Below are positions 18,057 through 27,919 of a DNA stretch of 64,000 nucleotides, in pieces. The first letter of the stretch is position 1, and each line of letters begins with the position of its first letter. Both the position numbers and the translations under genes were made by a program. Source of the DNA: Flagellimonas pelagia (GTDB taxonomy: Bacteria > Bacteroidota > Bacteroidia > Flavobacteriales > Flavobacteriaceae); the NCBI RefSeq assembly GCF_003584135.1, contig NZ_QXFI01000026.1:372001-436000 (forward strand). The letters are read 5' to 3'. The notes under the pieces were generated by a model that did not search any database, was not told where the DNA came from, and saw only the letters and a program-made list of their open reading frames with translations.

Positions 18057-19553
18057 TCAAGGATTTTCGGTCCAATGTTCCAATGCTTTTATGGCACGGT
18101 ACCAGCCTTGGATTCCTTTATCAATGGATTCCCTGTTTGTTGATGGGTTGAAATGTGCATCGGTTTGCCAGATATCCTGAATCTCTTCGGGACTTTGCCA
18201 ATAACCTACAGCCAAACCTGCCAAATACGCGGCACCCATCACTGTGGTTTCCACAATCCTTGGTCGTACCGTAACCGTATTCAATACATCCGCCTGAAAT
18301 TGCATGAGCATATCATTGACCGTAGCACCTCCATCCACACGTAATTCTTTTATCGAAATTCCGGAATCGGCCTCCATGGCCTTCAAAATATCCATGGTTT
18401 GGTAGGCGATGGATTCCAAGGCGGCACGGGCAATGTGGGCATCGGTGCTGCCACGGGTAAGGCCAAAAAGGGTTCCTTGGGCGTGTTGGTTCCAGTGGGG
18501 GGCACCAAGGCCTGCAAAAGCGGGCACAAAGTACACACCTTCGGAACTATCCACCGAACTGGCCAATTTTTCTACGTCGGAAGAGTTTTTGATGATTTTT
18601 AAACTATCGCGGAGCCATTGCACCACGGCCCCGGCAATAAAAATGCTTCCCTCCAGTGCATAATGGGTCTTCCCGTTGATTTTCCATGCCACAGTGGTCA
18701 GGAGATTGTTCTCCGACACAATGGGTTGTTCCCCAATGTTCATCAGCATAAAGCAACCCGTGCCGTAGGTATTCTTTACCATGCCTTTTTTGGTACACAT
18801 TTGTCCGAAAAGGGCTGCCTGTTGGTCCCCTGCAATCCCGGCAATGGGAATTTTGGACGCAAAGAAATTGGGGCAGGTATGGCCATAGACCTCGCTGGAT
18901 TGCTTTACTTCTGGGAGCATGCTTTTCGGAACGGTCAGCAGTTCCAAAAGCTCATCATCCCAATCCATGGAATTGATGTTGAACAATAAAGTACGGGACG
19001 CATTGGTCACATCGGTAATGTGAAGCTTGCCTTCAGTCATTTTCCAAATGAGCCAGGTGTCAATAGTTCCCATGGCCAGTTCTCCGGCTTCGGCTTTTTC
19101 CCTGGCGCCCTCCACATTATCCAAAATCCATTTGACCTTGGTTCCTGAAAAATAAGAATCGATGACCAGACCAGTTTTTTCCCGGATCATATCCGATTTT
19201 CCCTGTCGTTTCAAATCATCACAATAGGCAGCAGTGCGTTTGTCTTGCCAAACGATGGCATTGTAAATGGGCTCACTGGTCTTTCTGTCCCAAACCACAA
19301 CGGTTTCGCGTTGGTTGGTAATACCGATGGCGGCCATTTGTTCGGCCTTCAACCCCTTTTTGCTGACCGCTTCAGCGGCCATTCCGGCTTGTGTGGCCCA
19401 AATTTCATCGGGATCATGTTCAACCCATCCGGGTTTTGGGAATATTTGGGTGAATTCTTTTTGTGCTACGGATATGATGGTTCCCTTTTGGTCGAAGACC
19501 ACGGCCCGGGAACTGGTGGTGCCTTGGTCCAAAGCAAGGATATATTTGCTCAT
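18057..19553 (-). CDS. glpK: Glycerol kinase
   Basis: 498 residues, full length for the FGGY family. Motifs are [15 protein letters not shown] at the N-terminus, [39 protein letters not shown] and the FGGY C-domain signature around [16 protein letters not shown]. It phosphorylates glycerol to sn-glycerol-3-phosphate in the cytoplasm. It is first gene of a two-gene unit with the facilitator. No glycerol-3-phosphate dehydrogenase is in the window. Confidence 0.97.
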   Translation of the reverse strand: MSKYILALDQGTTSSRAVVFDQKGTIISVAQKEFTQIFPKPGWVEHDPDEIWATQAGMAAEAVSKKGLKAEQMAAIGITNQRETVVVWDRKTSEPIYNAIVWQDKRTAAYCDDLKRQGKSDMIREKTGLVIDSYFSGTKVKWILDNVEGAREKAEAGELAMGTIDTWLIWKMTEGKLHITDVTNASRTLLFNINSMDWDDELLELLTVPKSMLPEVKQSSEVYGHTCPNFFASKIPIAGIAGDQQAALFGQMCTKKGMVKNTYGTGCFMLMNIGEQPIVSENNLLTTVAWKINGKTHYALEGSIFIAGAVVQWLRDSLKIIKNSSDVEKLASSVDSSEGVYFVPAFAGLGAPHWNQHAQGTLFGLTRGSTDAHIARAALESIAYQTMDILKAMEADSGISIKELRVDGGATVNDMLMQFQADVLNTVTVRPRIVETTVMGAAYLAGLAVGYWQSPEEIQDIWQTDAHFNPSTNRESIDKGIQGWYRAIKALEHWTENP

Positions 19554-19615
19554 TTTATTAATTTAAGTGCGCTTGAATTTACTAAAATTACTTCGAGAAA
19601 CTAATCCAAAGGAAC

Positions 19616-20152
19616 ATGAAAACCTATATCGCATTGCTCAGGGGCATTAATTTGGGAAGTCACCATAAGATTAAAATGACCGACCTCCGGGAATCTTTGG
19701 AGCACATCGGGCTCCAAAATGTGCAGACCTATATCCAAAGTGGCAATGTTATTTTTGAAACCGATATTAACGGAAAAGAGAAACTCCAGGATATTGTTCA
19801 TGCCTCTATTTTAAAGGATTTTGGTTTTGAGGTGCCCATTTTGGTATTACTGGGCAATGAGATTGAAAAAATATTGGAGGGCAATCCATTTGCCAAAGAA
19901 GAGGAGAACAAGTTGTATTATGTGCTGTTGAAATATCCGCCGGAAGAAGCTCTGGTGGACCAATTCAACGAACAGCAGTTTGAAAACGAGGATTTTCACA
20001 TTACAAACGAATGTGTCTATCTGCTCTGCAAAAAAGGATATGGGAATGCAAAACTCAACAACAACCTTATCGAACGGAAATTAAAGGTCGAGGCTACCAC
20101 GCGGAACCTAAAGACCATGCAAAAACTTCTGGAAATGACCGCTAAGGATTGA
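19616..20152 (+). CDS. DUF1697 family protein
   Basis: 178 residues starting MKTYIALLRGINLGSHHKIKM, the typical beginning of the DUF1697 family, followed by TYIQSGNVIFETD. Biochemical function is unknown; the protein looks soluble and cytoplasmic. It is transcribed divergently from glpK, and its last 11 bases overlap the convergent tspO gene. Confidence 0.88.
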   Translation: MKTYIALLRGINLGSHHKIKMTDLRESLEHIGLQNVQTYIQSGNVIFETDINGKEKLQDIVHASILKDFGFEVPILVLLGNEIEKILEGNPFAKEEENKLYYVLLKYPPEEALVDQFNEQQFENEDFHITNECVYLLCKKGYGNAKLNNNLIERKLKVEATTRNLKTMQKLLEMTAKD

Positions 20153-20618
20153 GTTCCCAAATTTTGTAGTTGAGCGCGGATGCAAAGGCGACCCAAAGCA
20201 AATAGGGAACCAAGAGCAATGCTGCGGGTTTGCTGATTACCCTAAACCATCTGATGGTGAGCATGATCAAGGTCAACAAGATCAAAATGACCACCAATCC
20301 CAACAAGGGATTTTTAAGGCCAAAAAAGACGATGCTCCATAAGGCATTGAACAACAACTGGAACACAAAATGATAGAGTGCCGTTTTTACCCAAATATGA
20401 TGGTACCCTTTGGACCAGACAATGCCCGCCGAAACACCCATCAAAATATAAAGCGCGGTCCAAACTGGGGCAAAAATTTCATTGGGTGGGGTAAAACTGG
20501 GTTTGTTCAGGGTAACATACCAATCAGTTACCGAACTTTGCGTAGCAATACTCGATAGAAAACCGATCAAAAGACAAACGGCGACGCTGATGGCTATGTA
20601 AACGATTCTTTTTTTCAT
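20142..20618 (-). CDS. tspO: TspO/MBR family membrane protein
   Basis: 158 residues with five hydrophobic helices and the family signature WYVTLNKPSFTPPNEIFAPVW (about residues 32-52) followed by TALYILMG. Bacterial TspO binds tetrapyrroles and is linked to porphyrin breakdown or redox stress; the local neighbours give no further clue. The 3' end overlaps the convergent DUF1697 gene by 11 bases, so neither has room for an intergenic terminator. Confidence 0.93.
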   Translation of the reverse strand: MKKRIVYIAISVAVCLLIGFLSSIATQSSVTDWYVTLNKPSFTPPNEIFAPVWTALYILMGVSAGIVWSKGYHHIWVKTALYHFVFQLLFNALWSIVFFGLKNPLLGLVVILILLTLIMLTIRWFRVISKPAALLLVPYLLWVAFASALNYKIWELNP

Positions 20619-20708
20619 GGTTGGTGCAAGTGCATCTAAAATAAGAATTTATTTGAATCCGATTTCCTGTAAGGGCACGGCACCTTATATTTGTCCAAAC
20701 ATCGTTCA

Positions 20709-21794
20709 ATGACGGAAAAAGATTTTCTGCCCGGACCTTATGAAAATCTGCCTGCCGAAGGCAAGTTTACCTGGAAAGCACCTAGCAATATTGCATTGGT
20801 GAAATATTGGGGCAAAAAACCGGTTCAGATTCCTGCCAATCCTTCCATAAGTTTTACGTTGGATGCTTGCGCTACCACCACATCGGTCACTTTTGAAAAG
20901 AAGGAAATGACAGGGGATTTTTCTTTTGATCTTTTATTAGATGGGAAGCCCAAGGAAGATTTTAAGCCGAAGATCCATACTTTTTTTGAGCGGGTAGAAG
21001 CGTATTTGCCCTTTCTGAAGGATTATCATTTTACCATAGAAACGTCCAATTCCTTTCCTCACAGCAGCGGTATTGCCAGTTCAGCCAGTGGCATGGCGGC
21101 CCTTTCCCTTTGTTTGTTGAATATGGAAAGAGGCATGATGCCCAATATGAGTCAACAATACTTCAATGTCAAGGCCTCCTTTTTGGCCCGATTGGGATCA
21201 GGAAGTGCTTGCAGAAGTATAGAAGGTCCTTTGATCGAGTTTGGGGAACATGACCATATTCCTGGAAGTTCCAATTTGTACGGGATGCAATATCCTTTTG
21301 AGGTAGATGGTGTTTTCAAAACCTTCCAAGACACCATTCTGTTGGTACATAAGGGCGAAAAGCAAGTGAGTAGCACGGTGGGCCACCAACTGATGCATGG
21401 ACATCCGTATGCCGGAAACCGGTTTCAACAGGCTCTACAAAATATGGATGCCTTAAAACCCATTTTTGCCAATGGGGATTTGGATGGATTCATCAAATTG
21501 GTTGAGAGCGAGGCACTGACACTTCATGCCATGATGATGACCAGTATGCCCTATTTCATGTTGATGAAACCTGATACGTTGGCCATTATTCATAAAATCT
21601 GGAGTTTTAGGGAAGCCACCCAAGTACCGGTATGTTTTACCCTGGATGCAGGTGCCAATGTACATGTGTTGTACCCCGATCATGTAAAGGAAATAGTCCA
21701 TCGATTTATTGATGAAGAATTGGCGATGCACTGTGAAAATGGCCATTACATCCATGATCAGGTAGGTCTTGGTGCCCAAAAAATAAATAGCTAA
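20709..21794 (+). CDS. mvaD: Diphosphomevalonate decarboxylase
   Basis: 361 residues from the ATG at 20709; an in-frame TTG six codons earlier would be a weaker start. GHMP-fold motifs are IALVKYWGKK near the N-terminus, the phosphate-binding HSSGIASSASGMAALSLC at about residue 115, and ARLGSGSACRSIEGP. It converts mevalonate diphosphate to isopentenyl diphosphate with ATP. With the GHMP kinase and UbiA genes that follow it forms an isoprenoid cluster, as expected for flavobacteria, which use the mevalonate pathway. A 137-base AT-rich gap separates it from the next gene. Confidence 0.94.
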   Translation: MTEKDFLPGPYENLPAEGKFTWKAPSNIALVKYWGKKPVQIPANPSISFTLDACATTTSVTFEKKEMTGDFSFDLLLDGKPKEDFKPKIHTFFERVEAYLPFLKDYHFTIETSNSFPHSSGIASSASGMAALSLCLLNMERGMMPNMSQQYFNVKASFLARLGSGSACRSIEGPLIEFGEHDHIPGSSNLYGMQYPFEVDGVFKTFQDTILLVHKGEKQVSSTVGHQLMHGHPYAGNRFQQALQNMDALKPIFANGDLDGFIKLVESEALTLHAMMMTSMPYFMLMKPDTLAIIHKIWSFREATQVPVCFTLDAGANVHVLYPDHVKEIVHRFIDEELAMHCENGHYIHDQVGLGAQKINS

Positions 21795-21871
21795 AACTGA
21801 GACGGTAAGCACTTTTTTTACGTTCTTTGCGTCGCTTTTTGTCAAAAAGTACAATTTGAAAGATCAAATAG

Positions 21872-21907
21872 TTTTGTTTATCGTATTTTTTTAAAAATTA
21901 AACAAAA
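21872..21907. repeat. AT-rich inverted repeat between mevalonate-pathway genes
   Basis: TTTTGTTTA (21872-21880) and TAAACAAAA (21899-21907) are perfect inverted repeats around an inner ATTTTTT/AAAAAT core. It lies 25 bases before the kinase start and could be an operator or a weak terminator. Low sequence complexity limits confidence. Confidence 0.35.
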
Positions 21908-21931
21908 TAGTTTGTATCTTAGTGTAAGCAT

Positions 21932-22870
21932 ATGAAAGGTCCACTATTCTATTCAAAGATTTTACTTTTCGGGGAGTACGGTATCATCAAAGATTCCAAA
22001 GGACTTTCCATTCCCTATAATTTTTTCAAAGGAGCATTGAAATGGGACAACAATCACTCTGAGATGGCCCAAAAATCCAATGCAAGCTTGAAAGCTTTCG
22101 CGGCATATCTGAAGAATTTGGAAAACCAGGACAAGGATTTGGTTTCCTTTGATATGGAAGCCATGGAAACTGATATTGCCAACGGAATGTATTTTGACAG
22201 TTCCATTCCCCAAGGTTATGGTATTGGAAGTAGTGGGGCCTTGGTGGCTGCCATTTACGATCGTTACGCCAAGGACAAGATTACCGTTCTTGAAAATTTG
22301 ACCCGGGACAAGTTGCTACAATTGAAAAGGATTTTTGGTAAAATGGAATCTTTTTTCCATGGAAAATCTTCAGGGTTGGATCCTTTGAACAGCTACCTGA
22401 GCTTGCCCATTTTGATCAATTCCCAAGATAATATCGAATCTACCAGTATTCCTTCCCAAAATACCAATGGTAAGGGTGCCGTGTTTTTGTTGGACAGTGG
22501 AATGACAGGGGAAACAGCTCCCATGGTACAGATTTTCATGGAGAAAATGAAACAGGAAGGTTTCCGTAACATGGTCAAGAACCAGTTCATCAAACATACC
22601 GATGCCTGTGTGGAAGATTTTTTGAACGGAAATGTAAAATCCCTTTTCGGGAACTTGAAACAGCTTTCCCACGTGGTTTTGGACCATTTTAAACCTATGA
22701 TCCCAGCCAAGTTCCACCAACTGTGGAAGCAGGGCATCGAAACCAATGATTACTACCTAAAACTATGCGGATCTGGAGGTGGAGGTTACATTTTAGGCTT
22801 TACCGAAGATTTGGAAAAGGCCAAAAAAGCACTGAAAGGCTATAACTTAGAGGTAGTATACAACTTCTAA
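21932..22870 (+). CDS. GHMP kinase, probable mevalonate kinase
   Basis: 312 residues. GHMP motifs are KILLFGEYGII at the start, the P-loop-like PQGYGIGSSGALVAAIYD at about residue 90, GKSSGLDPLNSYLSLP, and the C-terminal KLCGSGGGGYILGF. Position between mvaD and a UbiA prenyltransferase supports mevalonate kinase, which phosphorylates mevalonate at the first ATP-dependent step; phosphomevalonate kinase is the main alternative. It ends ten bases before the UbiA gene. Confidence 0.88.
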   Translation: MKGPLFYSKILLFGEYGIIKDSKGLSIPYNFFKGALKWDNNHSEMAQKSNASLKAFAAYLKNLENQDKDLVSFDMEAMETDIANGMYFDSSIPQGYGIGSSGALVAAIYDRYAKDKITVLENLTRDKLLQLKRIFGKMESFFHGKSSGLDPLNSYLSLPILINSQDNIESTSIPSQNTNGKGAVFLLDSGMTGETAPMVQIFMEKMKQEGFRNMVKNQFIKHTDACVEDFLNGNVKSLFGNLKQLSHVVLDHFKPMIPAKFHQLWKQGIETNDYYLKLCGSGGGGYILGFTEDLEKAKKALKGYNLEVVYNF

Positions 22871-22880
22871 AAGCAATCCC

Positions 22881-23786
22881 ATGCTTAGTAGAAAAAACAA
22901 ACTCCTGCTTTTTAAGCTATTGAGTCTGTTTTCTGTGGTTCGCGGGTATAATATTTTGGTGATTACCCTAGCCCAATATTTGGCATCCATCTACATTTTG
23001 GCGCCGGAAACACCCTTGCGAAAGGTAATTTTCGACCTCAACCTTTTTTTGATCGTTACCGCTTCGGCACTGGTCATCGCAAGTGGCTATATCATCAATA
23101 ATTTTTACGATGCGGAAAAAGATCTAATCAACAAGCCCACCAAAAGTATGCTGGACCGCTTGGTGAGCCAGAACTTTAAGCTTACTACTTATTTTATCCT
23201 GAACTTTTTAGCGGTATTCGCGGCCAGTTATATCTCATTTAGGGCGGTTCTGTTCTTTTCGGCCTATATTTTTGGAATTTGGTATTATTCACATCGACTG
23301 AAACGAATACCTTTTTTGGGCAACCTGGTTTCGGCCACTTTGGCCATTGCTCCCTTTTTTGTGGTGTTCGTGTATTACCACAATTTTAAAACAGTCATTT
23401 TTGTACATGCCCTTTTTCTTTTCCTGTTGATATTGGCCCGGGAAATGATCAAGGATATGGAGAGCATGGCCGGGGATATGGCCCAAAATTATAGGACCAT
23501 TCCCATCATTTATGGTCCCAGAACATCAAAAATGTTGATTACGTTTCTGGTTCTTCTGACTTTGGTTCCTGCCTTTCTGTTGATCAAGATTTTTGATGTG
23601 GGGTACATGTACCTCTATTTTGCGGCTAGCATCATTTTGTTGATTGTTTTTCTGGTGTTGCTCTGGAAGGCCGAAGGCAAAAAGCACTACGTTTGGCTGC
23701 ACAATATTTTGAAATTTATCATCGTGGCTGGGGTGATCAGTATTCTCTTGATCAATGTGGACGTGGTCTTGAACCGAATTCTGTAA
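22881..23786 (+). CDS. UbiA-family prenyltransferase (geranylgeranylglycerol-phosphate-type)
   Basis: 301 residues with eight to nine membrane helices and both Asp-rich motifs of the UbiA family: INNFYDAEKDLINKP (about 73-87) and REMIKDMESMAGDMAQNYRT (about 186-205). The family moves an isoprenyl chain onto an aromatic or glycerol-phosphate acceptor. Its place directly after mevalonate-pathway genes suggests coupling to isoprenoid supply. The closest-looking relatives carry the name geranylgeranylglycerol-phosphate geranylgeranyltransferase, but the acceptor in bacteria is not established by sequence. Confidence 0.88.
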   Translation: MLSRKNKLLLFKLLSLFSVVRGYNILVITLAQYLASIYILAPETPLRKVIFDLNLFLIVTASALVIASGYIINNFYDAEKDLINKPTKSMLDRLVSQNFKLTTYFILNFLAVFAASYISFRAVLFFSAYIFGIWYYSHRLKRIPFLGNLVSATLAIAPFFVVFVYYHNFKTVIFVHALFLFLLILAREMIKDMESMAGDMAQNYRTIPIIYGPRTSKMLITFLVLLTLVPAFLLIKIFDVGYMYLYFAASIILLIVFLVLLWKAEGKKHYVWLHNILKFIIVAGVISILLINVDVVLNRIL

Positions 23787-23848
23787 TTATTTGTCCCCGA
23801 GGTTTTTTGGACCTGAAAAAGACTACATTTGCAAAAAATTGATGACTG

Positions 23849-24694
23849 ATGACGAGATCAGACAATAACCGAAAAGGTAAACCTTCAAGAAGCGGCCGTG
23901 AAGGGGGCAATTCCCCAAAACCATACGGCAAAAAATTTGCCCCAAAACCCAAAAAGGCAGTTCCACCAAAAAAATCCAATCCCGATGAGATCCGCTTGAA
24001 CCGATACATTGCCAATGCCGGTATTTGTTCCCGAAGGGAAGCGGACACCTATATCGCCGCCGGTAACGTAACAGTGAACGGCAAACCTGTCACCGAAATG
24101 GGTTACAAGGTAAAACGTTCTGATGATGTCCGTTTTGATGGCAAAAGGCTCAGTATGGAGAAGAAGGAATACATCCTGCTGAACAAACCCAAAAACTTTA
24201 TCACCACCACCAGCGACGAAAAGGGGAGACGCACCGTAATGGAATTGATTTCCAGTGCCAGTAACGCCCGTTTATTGCCTGTGGGACGGTTGGACCGGAA
24301 TACCATGGGCCTGTTGCTCTTTACCAATGATGGTGACTTGACCAAAAAGCTCACCCATCCCAAGCATGGCGTGCGCAAGATTTATCATGTGCATTTGGAC
24401 AAGAGTTTGAGCGTTGCCGATCTTCATAAAATTGAAGCAGGCCTGGAACTGGAAGATGGTCCGATCGAGGTGGACAGCATCAGTTTTATCCAAGGAGCCC
24501 CTAAGAGGGAATTGGGTATTGAAATCCACAGTGGTCGTAACCGGATCGTACGCCGCATCTTTGAACATTTAGGCTACGAAGTGACCAAACTGGACCGTGT
24601 GATCTTTGCCGGTCTTACCAAAAAAGATCTACCAAGAGGCCATTGGCGTCATTTGACCGAGCAAGAGGTAATCAATTTGAAGATGATCAAGTAA
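23849..24694 (+). CDS. Pseudouridine synthase of the RluB/RsuA family
   Basis: 281 residues. A basic, low-complexity extension (about 1-45, rich in Lys, Arg, Gly and Pro) precedes an S4 RNA-binding domain (IRLNRYIANAGICSRREAD), then the catalytic domain with PVGRLDRNTMGLLLFTNDG, where the Asp in LDRNT is the catalytic residue. It isomerises uridine in rRNA. The start at 23849 is chosen because the earlier ATG at 23842 is out of frame and stops quickly. Basic N-terminal tails are common in Bacteroidota members. Confidence 0.93.
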   Translation: MTRSDNNRKGKPSRSGREGGNSPKPYGKKFAPKPKKAVPPKKSNPDEIRLNRYIANAGICSRREADTYIAAGNVTVNGKPVTEMGYKVKRSDDVRFDGKRLSMEKKEYILLNKPKNFITTTSDEKGRRTVMELISSASNARLLPVGRLDRNTMGLLLFTNDGDLTKKLTHPKHGVRKIYHVHLDKSLSVADLHKIEAGLELEDGPIEVDSISFIQGAPKRELGIEIHSGRNRIVRRIFEHLGYEVTKLDRVIFAGLTKKDLPRGHWRHLTEQEVINLKMIK

Positions 24695-24709
24695 CCTTAG
24701 GGAACAACG

Positions 24710-24925
24710 CTATCCTTCATCGTCACTGACATATTCCAAAATATCCCCGGGCTGGCAGTCCAGGGCCTTACAAATGGCTTCCAACGTACTGAAGCGTATG
24801 GCCTTAGCTTTGCCTGTTTTTAGAATGGAAAGGTTGGACAAGGTGAGCCCCACAATTTCTGAGAGTTCGTTCAATGACATTTTTCGCTTTGCCATCATCA
24901 CGTCCACGTTTACAACAATCGGCAT
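24710..24925 (-). CDS. XRE-family helix-turn-helix regulator
   Basis: 71 residues consisting almost only of a Cro/C1-type helix-turn-helix (MSLNELSEIVGLTLSNLSIL, then ALDCQPGDILEYV). This compact YozG-like form is typically encoded next to a DUF2975 membrane protein, as here, where it follows by three bases. It probably regulates its own operon; no operator could be picked out. Confidence 0.9.
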   Translation of the reverse strand: MPIVVNVDVMMAKRKMSLNELSEIVGLTLSNLSILKTGKAKAIRFSTLEAICKALDCQPGDILEYVSDDEG

Positions 24926-24928
24926 AGC

Positions 24929-25408
24929 TTAAATGGTTAGGTCGTTTTCAGATTTCATGTCCACGGCATTTTGCAATATTCTTTCCAATACGGCTATGGC
25001 GGTTGCCACTGCGATACAGATAAAAGTGGTCAGGATACACATGCCCAGAAAACCGGCAGGATCATCATCTTTGTGATGGAAAAACATAATGTAAAGTCCG
25101 GCCAATACAATTAGGATGCCCGATGCAATGGCGCAATAGCGAATGCTTCTCAACATTTTGATGGAGTTGGTGGAGAACAGTTTTTCCTGAGAAATATATC
25201 CGAGCAGTTTAAACGCTTTGTATAGGGCTATAAAAAAGGCGATGGAGGAGGCATACCCATACAAAATGAAAGGGTCGGAATAAATGCTGAACAAATCCAG
25301 ATTTTGGGCTCTTCCTTCCATCATCGGAAACCGGATCAAAAGGAAAAGGGCCAAAATTCCGATGAGCACCACAACACCTTGAAGAAATAGAATAGATGTT
25401 TTTTTCAT
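24929..25408 (-). CDS. DUF2975 membrane protein
   Basis: 159 residues with four membrane helices (about 8-28, 47-68, 93-114 and 122-144). Matches the DUF2975 type in length, topology and pairing with a small XRE regulator. The pair may form a membrane-linked signalling unit, but its signal and function are unknown. First gene of the two-gene unit. Confidence 0.85.
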   Translation of the reverse strand: MKKTSILFLQGVVVLIGILALFLLIRFPMMEGRAQNLDLFSIYSDPFILYGYASSIAFFIALYKAFKLLGYISQEKLFSTNSIKMLRSIRYCAIASGILIVLAGLYIMFFHHKDDDPAGFLGMCILTTFICIAVATAIAVLERILQNAVDMKSENDLTI

Positions 25409-25567
25409 GATGAATACTTTGAATACGATATTTCAAAAGTAAATATATTTATTGAAAAACAGTAAATAAAAATTGAAAAACAATAATTATAGAATGGATA
25501 TCGATGAAGGCTGCCAATATTCCTTATTGATTATGCAAGGTTGTTTTGTGTAAAATGCCCTATAAAA

Positions 25568-27757
25568 TCACCGATTAAACCAATAGGTCATCTTTAAGGT
25601 CAACGACCATACCTTTCCTTCCAGTGGCGACAATTGTTCGTTGCTGTTGAATACCAAGAACAGGTCGGATGCTGGAGTATATCGCCACTGAAACCGTGAA
25701 TTGAGGCTAAAGTTTCGGCTCTGCTCGTTGTACTGGAACAGGTTGGACCAAAATAATTTGTTCGTAAAGGTAATATAGGCCTCTGTACCCACGAGCCAAA
25801 AATCGGTGGTATACCAAGGACTGGGCAGATCCAGATTGTTATAGCTCAAAGTAGCTCCCAGACTCACATAGGGCTGAAAGCGGTACCCTAGTTGAGCGTT
25901 CAGGTTCGTACGATAGCCACTTGAAAAATAACGTCCCAAACGACTTGAAAATGAATAGGTAAAAAGACTTTTGGGTTTTGAACTGTACTCCATGTAAACG
26001 CCGTTCCAATGGTGACGTGTTCCGGCGGCCAATTCTTCTTGATCCGTATTGGTGGGATCAAAAGGAGCCAAAAGTTCCACATATTCGTTAAAGAGGTTGA
26101 GGTTAAAGGAACTTCGGTTTAAAAAATTGACTTGATATCCCAAAATACTCACATAGTCGGTGGAATGCATGCTGGGATCAAAAAAGTATTGCCCCGTAAA
26201 AGTGGGGCCATGGCTGACCACCGTTTCACTTGCCGGAAGAAACAGATAGCCGGCCGAACCATTGAACTTGATGTAATTGTTCCTCGGTACAAAACCCACT
26301 TCGGACACAAAATTCTCCGAAATATATTCCTGTTGCACACGCCAGTTCCATTGTCTACTGCTGTATGCCAAATGGGCCCCTTGTGCAAAACCGTTTTCCT
26401 TGGATTCTGGCCCAAAGGATTTGAGCATGAAAAGTTTCCCTGTGTACTTATTGTCACTGGATGCCAAGTTGTATTCCAACCCAAGGTTTCGGTTGAACTT
26501 GGTATAAGTGGTCTTTAAACTATCGGCCAAGGCATCATAATCCATAGATTCTTTATTGACGAACATCAGGCCGATGTTGGAACGTGAAAACACCTTTTGC
26601 TGCAAGGATAATACCGCAAAGTTTTGGCTAGGCAATCCGGTCTCGTCCACTTTTTCCGTCTGCATGTCCATAAGGCCCAAGCGGAGGTTCCGGTTGAGGT
26701 TGCCACTGACCCGAGCACCCGCAATAATGGGGACCCCCAAACCAATACGGCGTGAAAAGAACGGACGTATGGTCTCGTACCCAAAACTGGAGAACAGATC
26801 CGCATTTTCAAGGAAAAACTGCCTTCTTTCAGGAAAAAAGAGTTCAAAACGGGTCAAGTTGGCCACTTGACGGTCCACATCCACCTGCGAAAAATCCGGG
26901 TTGATGGTTAGGTCAAGGTTCAAGGAAGAGGAAAGTCCCAACTTTACATCGCCACCCACCTTGAAGTCGTTGTCATACGTAATACCATCAATGCTTGAAT
27001 CACCAACCGTTCCCAACACATAAGGAATCAGGGAATAGTTGAGTCCTTGATCTGGGGGTGGATTGTCCCAAACCAGATTACCTGTAAACGCCAAAGACGC
27101 CGTTGGGAATTGCCTGGGAATGGGTGTCCAGCTCGACTTTTCATTGGTGCTGATATCCAAACGGGAAAAGTTGATGCCCCATTCCTTGACCCCTTTTTCA
27201 TAACGGATGGATTTAAAAGGAATGGCCATTTCCACCACCCATTTGTCTTCGTAATGTTGTACTTCCGAAACCCATTTACTGTCCCAGTTCAGGTCCACAC
27301 TGCCCCCGTTGGACATGGTGCCGTCCCATTGCGCGCCATAGGCATTGGCCCCAAAACTGAATCCGGTGGTCTGGTTGTTGAAGGGGTCCATGAACAACAG
27401 AAAATTATCGTTGCCCCCAAAATTGAAATCCCTTCGTAGCGACTCCACCACATAGGTGTTCCCAGGGGTTTTGAAAAAAGTGGCCAGGAGGTACAGGTGT
27501 TTGTCGTCATAGGCCATTTTTACCTCCGAAGGTTGGGTAGCCTTGCGGTCGTCCATTGGGAGTACCATAAAAAAGTCGTTGGCGGGCTCTGCCGTTTGCC
27601 AGGTGGCTTCGTCTCCCTTGCCATCTATGGTAAAGTTTTCTTCGGTTTTTTGAATATGTATGTTATAGGCTGCATTTTTCTTTTGGGCAAAGGAGTAGAC
27701 ACCAAAAAGCAGCAAGGCCAATAGGAGTGCAGGGGATTTCAAGTATGGGTCGGTCAT
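25568..27757 (-). CDS. DUF5916 outer-membrane protein with CBM9-like N-terminus
   Basis: 729 residues. A signal peptide (LLALLLFGVYSFAQ, about 10-24) precedes a carbohydrate-binding family 9-like beta-sandwich (about 35-215: FTIDGKGDEATWQTAEP, HLYLLATFF, VVEMAIPFKSIRY) and a long DUF5916 segment with alternating aromatic and polar residues, consistent with an outer-membrane beta-barrel, ending LTLKMTYWFNR. Function is unknown. It stands alone, with 160-base flanks on both sides. A conserved boundary-like motif lies just upstream, at the end of the next orphan gene. Confidence 0.88.
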   Translation of the reverse strand: MTDPYLKSPALLLALLLFGVYSFAQKKNAAYNIHIQKTEENFTIDGKGDEATWQTAEPANDFFMVLPMDDRKATQPSEVKMAYDDKHLYLLATFFKTPGNTYVVESLRRDFNFGGNDNFLLFMDPFNNQTTGFSFGANAYGAQWDGTMSNGGSVDLNWDSKWVSEVQHYEDKWVVEMAIPFKSIRYEKGVKEWGINFSRLDISTNEKSSWTPIPRQFPTASLAFTGNLVWDNPPPDQGLNYSLIPYVLGTVGDSSIDGITYDNDFKVGGDVKLGLSSSLNLDLTINPDFSQVDVDRQVANLTRFELFFPERRQFFLENADLFSSFGYETIRPFFSRRIGLGVPIIAGARVSGNLNRNLRLGLMDMQTEKVDETGLPSQNFAVLSLQQKVFSRSNIGLMFVNKESMDYDALADSLKTTYTKFNRNLGLEYNLASSDNKYTGKLFMLKSFGPESKENGFAQGAHLAYSSRQWNWRVQQEYISENFVSEVGFVPRNNYIKFNGSAGYLFLPASETVVSHGPTFTGQYFFDPSMHSTDYVSILGYQVNFLNRSSFNLNLFNEYVELLAPFDPTNTDQEELAAGTRHHWNGVYMEYSSKPKSLFTYSFSSRLGRYFSSGYRTNLNAQLGYRFQPYVSLGATLSYNNLDLPSPWYTTDFWLVGTEAYITFTNKLFWSNLFQYNEQSRNFSLNSRFQWRYTPASDLFLVFNSNEQLSPLEGKVWSLTLKMTYWFNR

Positions 27758-27898
27758 TTTTAGTTTGTACGCTAAAAATAAGAAATTACTCGGTTTTATA
27801 ATGATAAATCAAGAAGAGTATAATTTTTTTGGTTTTGGATTGAGGGATTGGTAAAAAAATACTTTTATTGGAGATGATGTGTTTAGGGTAATGGTGCT

Positions 27899-27912
27899 TA
27901 TAGCCATTGTTG
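27899..27912 (-). repeat. Boundary motif copy 1 after an orphan gene
   Basis: On the reverse strand CAACAATGGCTATA begins seven bases after the stop of the orphan membrane-protein gene. The same 14 bases recur at 31626-31639, also seven bases after the stop of an unrelated orphan gene. Confidence 0.6.
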
Positions 27913-27919
27913 GGAGTAG

